The notes under the pieces are model-generated. The model was not told the origin of the DNA and searched no databases. It saw only the letters and a program-made list of their open reading frames with translations. DNA of 35,858 nucleotides, from assembly GCA_012729595.1 (NCBI GenBank), contig JAAYCU010000244.1, forward strand, positions 1 through 35,858. Reading direction: 5' to 3'. This DNA is from Phycisphaerales bacterium. Lineage in GTDB: Bacteria > Planctomycetota > Phycisphaerae > UBA1845 > PWPN01. Positions 29,132-35,858 of the stretch are shown here, piece by piece; position 1 is the stretch's first letter; every line of letters starts with the position of its first letter. Position numbers and translations under genes: made by a program.

Positions 29132-30472
29132 ATGCCCGCGGAACGAAACGCCTTCAAGCTCGGTTTGGCGATGATTCTATTTTTCGTGCTGTTCATCGTG
29201 GTCCTGGTCTATCTGGCTCCGGCCGGCGGCGGCAATCTGACTCTTTACGTGCGATTCCCCCACACTCAATTCACCACCAAGCTCCAGCCGGGTGCTCAGG
29301 TGACCTGTGGTGGGCAGCCGGCCGGGAGCATCGAGAAAATCGAACTCCGCGTGGAAACGGACGAAAACTCCGGATACGAGGAATTATTCGCGATCGTCAC
29401 CTGTCGAGTACGGTCGTCGCTTGGGTTGCGCAAGGATTGCGTGATTAGGCCGGTCGAGGCCCTGCTAGGCGGGATGGGCGAGTTGGTCATCAAGGATCGT
29501 GGTCTTGGCGACCCGGTTCAGGCCCATGATATCATTGATGGGGCGCCAACCCCCGGTATCGATGACCTGAAGGACAGCCTTGCGGGCCAATTGGACCCCA
29601 ATGACCCGTCCAGCCTGCTGGCCCTGCTCCAAGCCCAGTTGAAAGGGGAGGATCCCCGCAGCACCATCGGGCGTGTTCTGGCCATTCTCGACGATTTGCA
29701 GGCCGTCAGCCGGAACCTCCGCAACGAATTCGATCCGGGGGAACAACAGGCTCTGTTGGCCAAGCTGCATTCCATTCTGGGCGGTATCAATGATCTGACT
29801 CATAGCCTGCGGACGGAGATGGACCGGTCCGCCGATCAGGCCGCCATCGTTAAAATCCATGATATTATTGATTCGCTGAGCCGGGCCCTGCGAACGACGA
29901 CCGATATGCTGGAGGATAATCGCACTCCTATCCATGAAACCATCAAGCACGTACGGTCCACCGCCGAGATGCTGGACACTCAAATTGTCGCCCGGATCGC
30001 CAGCCAGCTCGATCCGACCGAGGCCGCCGGCCTGCTGGCCAAGGTACACGTCGCCCTGGATCGGCTTAACGGTTCGCTTAAGGATATCGGGGACATTTCC
30101 GCTGCCGGCCGGGAAGTCGTGGTACTCAACACCGAGCGATTGCATCAGATCATCGGGAACTTCAAGGAAACATCGGACCATCTGAAGGCCACCAGCAAGG
30201 AGTTGCGACGGAACCCGTGGCGTCTTTTGTATCAACCAACCCTGGTCGAGGCCGAGCAGGCCAACCTCCACGATTCGGCCACGGCGTTTGCCGAGGCGGC
30301 CACCCGGCTGGACGACGCCATTGCCCGCTTGCAAGCCTTGCAGCAGGCCGGTGGCGGAACCATCCCGGCCGACGACCGTCAGTTGGCTGAAATCATCGAG
30401 CATTTGCACAACACGTTTTCACGTTTTCACCAGGTGGAAACAGCTTTGTGGCAGCAGTTGAAGATCAAATAA
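29132..30472 (+). CDS. mlaD: MCE/MlaD domain protein with long helical C-terminal region
   Basis: N-terminal TM anchor, then LTLYVRFPHTQFTTKLQPGAQVTCGGQPAGSIEKIEL MCE motif; long coiled/amphipathic C-terminal region. Confidence 0.87.
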   Translation: MPAERNAFKLGLAMILFFVLFIVVLVYLAPAGGGNLTLYVRFPHTQFTTKLQPGAQVTCGGQPAGSIEKIELRVETDENSGYEELFAIVTCRVRSSLGLRKDCVIRPVEALLGGMGELVIKDRGLGDPVQAHDIIDGAPTPGIDDLKDSLAGQLDPNDPSSLLALLQAQLKGEDPRSTIGRVLAILDDLQAVSRNLRNEFDPGEQQALLAKLHSILGGINDLTHSLRTEMDRSADQAAIVKIHDIIDSLSRALRTTTDMLEDNRTPIHETIKHVRSTAEMLDTQIVARIASQLDPTEAAGLLAKVHVALDRLNGSLKDIGDISAAGREVVVLNTERLHQIIGNFKETSDHLKATSKELRRNPWRLLYQPTLVEAEQANLHDSATAFAEAATRLDDAIARLQALQQAGGGTIPADDRQLAEIIEHLHNTFSRFHQVETALWQQLKIK

Positions 30473-30495
30473 CGCTCGACTCGCCAGATTGACTT

Positions 30496-30744
30496 TCAAT
30501 AAATCCCCTTTGACACATATGCAACTGGCGACATTATCGTCGTGAACGAATAATCGTTTGGGATGGTTGAGAAGGGATCAATTGCCGCCGAGGATAAGGT
30601 CGGCGCGGGGTTGGTAGTTGTAATCGTGACCTTACGCAATAGAAAGCGATTAAACCACAAGGGATCGACACGCGGCTGTACCATATAGCTCTTATACCCC
30701 TCGTGATCGTTACGCGGGAACAGCAGTTCGGTACGTTTGATCAA
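30496..30744 (-). CDS. Hypothetical small protein
   Basis: 82 aa ORF with TTG start beginning 3 nt after the stop of the upstream minus-strand gene; no recognised motif. Confidence 0.25.
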   Translation of the reverse strand: MIKRTELLFPRNDHEGYKSYMVQPRVDPLWFNRFLLRKVTITTTNPAPTLSSAAIDPFSTIPNDYSFTTIMSPVAYVSKGIY

Positions 30745-30747
30745 TAG

Positions 30748-31881
30748 CTAGGTTGCCTTGCGTTGCTTGCGGGCCAGTTCCTCCACGCGAGACAGTTGGC
30801 CGCGAAGGGCTTCGGCCTGCGGACTTGTCGGGAATTCGGAAATAATATGCTTGGCTAAGGTCAGTGCCTCCCAGTATTTCTGGGCGGCCAGATACTCCTT
30901 GAATTGCCGCTCGAAATCCTGGCGGATTTGAATGTTGGCGTTGGTTTCCAGTGTTTCCATCTGGTCGCGCAGGACATCTGAATCCGCCCCGGCAGGAAAT
31001 ATCTCCAAGAAGCGGCGGGCTGAATCGAGGGCTTTGATCCAGTCCCGATTATTAACATTTTTTTGTATTTCCTCATGGCTGCGCTGGCGGTGTTCGTGGA
31101 GGTATTTTCGCGTGCGTTCCTCGACGTATTCGTGCAAGTCGCGGGCTGGCGCAGCTTCAGGATATTTCGTGATCAGTTCTTTCACCATCCTCTGGGCCTC
31201 GTCGTACTGGTCAAGGCCCATGAGATCCTCGATTTCCGCCGACACGTGGTTAATTTCAGCTTCCTGGGCTGCCTCCGCCGCTTGCACGATACGTTCCTGC
31301 GTTTGCTTAATCTGATCGTTGGTCCCGAATCGTTCTACTAGGTTGTCTAGCTCTTCGCGAGCCGATTGGAATTCTCCGATAGAGATATAATTGTCGGCTG
31401 CGGCCAATCGATGCCGAAACTCCCTTGTGACCAGACTCTTGAAACGTCGGTTCCGGGCGGTTTCTGGTAAAAGCAGGATTTCCCGGATATCCGCAAGCAA
31501 CTTGACCGATTCGGTGGGGTCGACCAAGGCGATGGTTTCGTTGGACACGTCACCCTGCCCATTGGCGATTGTGTCGGCCAGGGTAGTAGTGCGCTGATCG
31601 ATGGCGGAGAGGTTCCTGGTCAGCGTACGCAGGCGGCGAAGAAACGCGACGGCCGCCAAGCTCAGACCTACCCCGCTTAGCCCGATCACCAGCAGAACGG
31701 CCAAGGCGATCACCCCTAGGGCCAATGTATGCTGTTGACTGTCGCGCAAGAGAACGGTGCCGGCGAAAAGTCCGACCAGCGTGATCAAGGCCATCGCGAT
31801 GAGGATAGATATAAGCCCGTACGTGAGCAGCGGAGGTTGGCCTCGATTGCTATTGACCGTATCACCCGAACGAAGTTTCAT
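30748..31881 (-). CDS. Membrane protein with two TM helices and TPR-like/coiled-coil cytoplasmic region
   Basis: 377 aa; TM segments LISILIAMALITLVGLFAGTVLL and LALGVIALAVLLVIGLSGVGLSL; helical repeats such as FERQFKEYLAAQKYWEALTLAKHIISEFPTSPQAEALR. Confidence 0.7.
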   Translation of the reverse strand: MKLRSGDTVNSNRGQPPLLTYGLISILIAMALITLVGLFAGTVLLRDSQQHTLALGVIALAVLLVIGLSGVGLSLAAVAFLRRLRTLTRNLSAIDQRTTTLADTIANGQGDVSNETIALVDPTESVKLLADIREILLLPETARNRRFKSLVTREFRHRLAAADNYISIGEFQSAREELDNLVERFGTNDQIKQTQERIVQAAEAAQEAEINHVSAEIEDLMGLDQYDEAQRMVKELITKYPEAAPARDLHEYVEERTRKYLHEHRQRSHEEIQKNVNNRDWIKALDSARRFLEIFPAGADSDVLRDQMETLETNANIQIRQDFERQFKEYLAAQKYWEALTLAKHIISEFPTSPQAEALRGQLSRVEELARKQRKAT

Positions 31882-31905
31882 GTTGACTCCCGGGTTTCAT
31901 CAGAA

Positions 31906-32289
31906 TTACGTCGCATCGTTCTCATCCGTATCTTCCGGTTCCTCCGGCAAGCGGTACATTGCCCATACATCGTCGGCCGGCGTTGGGGGATGTGGCTCCC
32001 GGAATAACCAAACGCGAAAACGACGACTCCAACGTAGCCAAGCCAGACCCGCGAAGGTGAAAATAAGCACCAGCACAATCAGGGCAAGCAGAACCCGCTG
32101 AATGGCTTGGGCAAGGAGCAGTTGCTCCCGTTCCGTGTCAACGGCTGGCCGAGTAGTCGCAATAGATCGCGGCTGCTGCTTGCTGTGCCAGGCAGGCCGG
32201 ATTGCCAGGACGGCAAGAATCAGAATCCCGCTCAGTAGTAAGAGAACACCAGCGATCCGCCATCGGGATTTGTTTTCTATACCGGCCAT
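31906..32289 (-). CDS. Small two-TM membrane protein, unknown function
   Basis: 127 aa; TM segments VLLLLSGILILAVLAI and LLALIVLVLIFTFAGLAWL; just upstream of the 377-aa gene on the same strand. Confidence 0.65.
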   Translation of the reverse strand: MAGIENKSRWRIAGVLLLLSGILILAVLAIRPAWHSKQQPRSIATTRPAVDTEREQLLLAQAIQRVLLALIVLVLIFTFAGLAWLRWSRRFRVWLFREPHPPTPADDVWAMYRLPEEPEDTDENDAT

Positions 32290-32348
32290 GATAATTCACC
32301 TGCCGCGCATCGCCCTTGGTATATTGGGCGATTGTGTGCTCCAATATC

Positions 32349-33335
32349 TTACCAGCCGAGGTCTTGGCGCGGCAAGTTTTCGCCAGCGAGGCGAAATTGC
32401 TCTAACAGCTCTTTTTGCTTCGCGTTAAGGGACTTGGGGGGCACGATCCGGACTACTGCGTATAGGTCACCAGGCGACTTAGGCCCGGTCGTCCGCACCC
32501 CGCGTTCCTTGAGTCGCAACCGGGCCCCACTGGGTGTGCCCGGCGGAACGGTAAGCAGAGTTCGCCCCTGAGGGGTTGGTATATCTACCTTGGTTCCCAG
32601 GGCCGCCTCGGTCAATGATAGTGGTAATTCAAGGTACAAATCGTTGTCTACCCTCCGGTAATACGGATGTTCCCGCACCTGGCAGACGATATAGAGGTCT
32701 CCGGTCTGGCCGCGCCGTCCAGTGCGACCCTTTCCGCGAACGCGAATACGCTGCCCATTGAACACTCCCGGTGGAATCTTGACTTGAATCGTGCCCCGCT
32801 TATCCAAGCTGATCTCGACAGTCGTCCCCTGCAAAGCCTGCTCGAACTCCAGGTTCAAGGGATAGGTTATATCCAGGTCAGATGATTCCGCCTTCCCCAC
32901 CCGCCCATGGGTTCCGTGCTGCTGGAAGAACTCGTTGAAAATGTCCGGACCGCGGTCGCGCCGTCGACCGCCGGCATGGCCTGCAAAGACGTTAAACAGA
33001 TCGTCCAAATCATCGATTGGAATGTCGGGGCCGCCACCGCTTTTCCAAGTGTAGACCCGCTGGCCAGCCGGCCCGCTCCGCCATCCGCTATGGGGCTCGG
33101 CCCCCTCGGTGCCGAGCCCTGCATGACCCCATTGATCGTAGGCTTTACGTTTTTGCGGGTTACTCAATATCTCGTATGCCTCTTGAACCTCCTTGAAATG
33201 CTCCACCGCCGATGGATCATCCGGATTGTGGTCAGGATGGTACTGCTTGGCGAGTTTGCGGTAGGCTCGCTTGATCTGGTCGACGGCTGCATTTCTTGGT
33301 ATACCCAGTATTTCGTAATAATCACGTTTTGGCAT
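32349..33335 (-). CDS. CbpA-like DnaJ chaperone (J domain plus C-terminal DnaJ domains, no zinc finger)
   Basis: [40 protein letters not shown] with HPD motif; C-terminal DnaJ beta domains; no CxxCxGxG repeats. Track ORF extends upstream to 33734 but the true start is at 33335. Confidence 0.92.
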   Translation of the reverse strand: MPKRDYYEILGIPRNAAVDQIKRAYRKLAKQYHPDHNPDDPSAVEHFKEVQEAYEILSNPQKRKAYDQWGHAGLGTEGAEPHSGWRSGPAGQRVYTWKSGGGPDIPIDDLDDLFNVFAGHAGGRRRDRGPDIFNEFFQQHGTHGRVGKAESSDLDITYPLNLEFEQALQGTTVEISLDKRGTIQVKIPPGVFNGQRIRVRGKGRTGRRGQTGDLYIVCQVREHPYYRRVDNDLYLELPLSLTEAALGTKVDIPTPQGRTLLTVPPGTPSGARLRLKERGVRTTGPKSPGDLYAVVRIVPPKSLNAKQKELLEQFRLAGENLPRQDLGW

Positions 33336-33428
33336 TGCTTGGCTCACCACTTTCCAGAAAAAACCGATTATAGTTTTGCCGATGGCTCGGTTGCAACAGG
33401 CCGCCGCGGCTTTTACGATCAACCGATT

Positions 33429-34841
33429 ATGCTGACCCCTACCCGAAAAATCACCGTCGCGGCCGGTCAGATCTCCGCGTTGCTGATGAACGAGGCGGCC
33501 GCCACCCTGGAACAGATTGAGGCGACTATCGCCACCGCAGCCGGGCTGGGGGCGGAATTGCTGGTTTTGCCGGAGTGTGCATACCCAGCGTATCTGCTTG
33601 GTTCTATACATTCCTATCGCGTTGGCGACCATCTCTCCAGTGCCGATTTCCTCGGCTGGCTTCGGAAACAGGCCGCCCGCCGAGGCCTGCACATTGTCTG
33701 CGGGTTTGTGGAGGACACGGGGGATGTTCTTCATAACACGGCCATTCTACTTGATGATCGAGGAGACGTTCTCGGGCTAGCCAGAAAGCGTTTTCTATGG
33801 CACGCCGATCATGAGTGGTACACGCCGGGCACGGAAATCAGGGTTATTAATAGTCGGATCGGCCGCATCGGCATTCTCATCTGCGCCGAGGCCCGTGTAC
33901 CAGAGATTATTGCCACTCTGGCAAACGACGGGGCGGAGTTGCTGGCCATGTCGACCTGCTGGATAAATGGGGCCCGGCAAGCCGGCCAATACGAGAACAT
34001 TCAAGTCGAATTCCTGATCGAAGCTCGAGCGAGGGAGTTTGGTATACCCTTTGTTTGTGCCGACAAGTGTGGCTTGGAGCTGCCACCCATCGGGTATGTG
34101 GGCCAAAGCCGGATAGTTGGTGCTGACGGTACATTGCTTGCCGAGGCGCCGCCCGATCGACCGGAGGTAATCGTTGCGGATTTACATCTACAACCGGCCA
34201 ATAAGACGCGGATAGCGGAATCATGGCGAAGGCGTCTTCTGACGGCCAGTCCGGCTCAGCCATCGGAAAAACGAGATACCCATCGCATCATGGTCGCGGC
34301 CACCCCGGCCCGTATGGTCGTCGAGTACTTGTCCATGGGAACCCTTGAGGCTTGGCTTGAAGGTCTGTCCCGACGTGGAGTGACCATGCTCGTATCCGAT
34401 ATCAGTCTGCCCGAACAAAGAGAGACCATTCTGGGATGGGCTCGAAGGTTCAAAATTCAGTCCGTATTGGCACCCTTGCCTGAAGGGCTTTCCGACATTG
34501 GTTGCGCGAAAGTTGGCTGCCTTTCTGGTAATGATGCGCACGGCTTTGCTCCTGCCCGCGCGATGGCCTTGGATGGAGCGGACATCCTGCTTGTCTTCGA
34601 TATGCCCGAGGATACAGCCATGTTACGTACGCGCGCGGTAGAAAATCGCGTGTTCATGATAGGGGCGGGTTGGAACACGGCCGTGCTTGTCGATCCTGGA
34701 GGAAAGATCATGTCCATGAGCCAGGGTGATCCATCGCCCGCGTCCATCGCCGAGTTTGATTTAGCTCTGGCCGCCGACAAGCTGGTTGCACCCGATACGA
34801 ATATTTTCCAGCAACGGCAGCCGTGGCTTTATAAGCTATAA
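33429..34841 (+). CDS. Tandem nitrilase-superfamily (carbon-nitrogen hydrolase) protein
   Basis: First domain has [12 protein letters not shown] (E), LARKRFLW (K), [13 protein letters not shown] (C). A second shorter domain has [29 protein letters not shown] and [16 protein letters not shown]. Start chosen at [16 protein letters not shown]. Confidence 0.85.
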   Translation: MLTPTRKITVAAGQISALLMNEAAATLEQIEATIATAAGLGAELLVLPECAYPAYLLGSIHSYRVGDHLSSADFLGWLRKQAARRGLHIVCGFVEDTGDVLHNTAILLDDRGDVLGLARKRFLWHADHEWYTPGTEIRVINSRIGRIGILICAEARVPEIIATLANDGAELLAMSTCWINGARQAGQYENIQVEFLIEARAREFGIPFVCADKCGLELPPIGYVGQSRIVGADGTLLAEAPPDRPEVIVADLHLQPANKTRIAESWRRRLLTASPAQPSEKRDTHRIMVAATPARMVVEYLSMGTLEAWLEGLSRRGVTMLVSDISLPEQRETILGWARRFKIQSVLAPLPEGLSDIGCAKVGCLSGNDAHGFAPARAMALDGADILLVFDMPEDTAMLRTRAVENRVFMIGAGWNTAVLVDPGGKIMSMSQGDPSPASIAEFDLALAADKLVAPDTNIFQQRQPWLYKL

Positions 34842-34913
34842 AGCCGTATTGGTAATTGAGTGGTGTTTGGAAAGGCGTTTGGGGTTTGTCGCCATATACG
34901 TTACACTATCGGT

Positions 34914-35459
34914 ATGCGTAGCTTCTTTGCGTTGGGGTTGGTGCTAATCGTTTCCGGTTGCGGGCTGATTCCGGGTGTCCCCTGCGCCAATGAGCCGGTG
35001 GACGGAGAGCCTTACTGGTGTGATACGCATAGACTGCGCAATCAATACCAGGAAATGTACTGCCCGGACACGCTTCCACCGCCCAACTGGGTCGATCCGG
35101 AAACGGGCATATCGTTCGGAGCCCCGGCGAATTTGAATATATTTCACGGTGATAACGCTTGTGTCCGGGGACGGGGCGGGATTCTTTATACCTTGGATTA
35201 CGATTCCGATACGTTGGACATGCTTCTTGCTCTCGGAGCGAATCCGAGTACCTTGATCCCTGGTATTCAATGCTGTTATGATCGAGACACTCACGAACTG
35301 ACCGGCTCAGGCACCTTTGACTTTCAGACCCCGCCAAATCCTATGGCCTTCCTGTTCTTCCCTGTCAGGGCGACGTATGCCGCGATCAAACACATATTTT
35401 TGGACATCTGGCCGGAAGGGGAGGCGTGGGGTTATGCTTTTCACTCGGGAAACGAGTAG
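34914..35459 (+). CDS. Cys-containing lipoprotein of unknown function
   Basis: MRSFFALGLVLIVSGCGLIPG signal peptide and lipobox; no family recognised. Confidence 0.65.
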   Translation: MRSFFALGLVLIVSGCGLIPGVPCANEPVDGEPYWCDTHRLRNQYQEMYCPDTLPPPNWVDPETGISFGAPANLNIFHGDNACVRGRGGILYTLDYDSDTLDMLLALGANPSTLIPGIQCCYDRDTHELTGSGTFDFQTPPNPMAFLFFPVRATYAAIKHIFLDIWPEGEAWGYAFHSGNE

Positions 35460-35858
35460 CGATAGGGGGCAAGTATATCTGCTCTACTTTGTTCAAGGGT
35501 GTGGAAGGCCTGGCCGGACAAGACCGCCTGATCTGTTCACAGTATAAACGATTCCAATAGTCTCAACCGGTCATGCTTTGGGCCAATATGCGAGTGTAAG
35601 TGATCGCGGCAGGTTAGCCCAAGCGTATGATCGCCAATGTGCAAGGCTTTAATACGCTGGGCTGGCTTAGTCGTTGGCAACTCCTTTCCTTCGCGGATAT
35701 CAAGCCATGGTCAACCGCCTCGGGCTAATTTGTCGTCCCAGAAAAAGTAAGAAATCTCAGTATTTTGGGGCTGCAATGACGCATGGGGGCGTGTATATTT
35801 TGCAAGGAAATGACGGATGGACCGTCAGAATCTTGCAAATATGGAACGGATGCCATGA

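Noticed and set aside
29465-30409. 314-aa minus-strand ORF
   Set aside because: Antisense to the MCE/MlaD gene, which has a clear MCE motif.
32907-33428. N-terminal extension of the nitrilase ORF
   Set aside because: Overlaps the J-domain region of the opposite-strand dnaJ-like gene; nitrilase homology begins at about 33429.
33336-33734. N-terminal extension of the DnaJ-like ORF
   Set aside because: Overlaps the nitrilase N-terminal coding region; the J domain begins with [11 protein letters not shown] at 33335.

Overview
The window looks like a chromosomal segment from a Planctomycetota-like bacterium. This is an inference from PEP-CTERM proteins, a dockerin-like EF-hand tail, an MCE/Mla operon and gene content; I could not run a search. 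Most of it is conserved housekeeping sequence: purL, tyrA, accA, nadC, uvrB, a DUF47/PiT phosphate pair, recO, hemH, an HtrA-like protease, a CbpA-like DnaJ and a nitrilase-family protein. Two accessory stretches interrupt it. The first (1-4.4 kb) has an IS21-type element end, a Kelch-like repeat protein and two PEP-CTERM proteins, one apparently frameshifted. The second (about 18.2-22.1 kb) has a beta-helix protein followed by about 1.5 kb of gene-poor DNA with an RHS-like remnant, a heptamer tandem repeat and REP-like palindromes. The most system-like locus is 25.9-30.5 kb: a HEAT lipoprotein, an RsbW-type ATPase, a STAS protein, an MlaE permease, an MlaF ATPase, an unlisted 39-aa small ORF and an MCE/MlaD protein, several of them overlapping. 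It suggests a partner-switching module controlling a lipid transporter. The ferrochelatase gene also carries an in-frame insertion of about 60 aa containing a 27-bp near-perfect palindrome. No tRNA, rRNA or CRISPR array was recognised.
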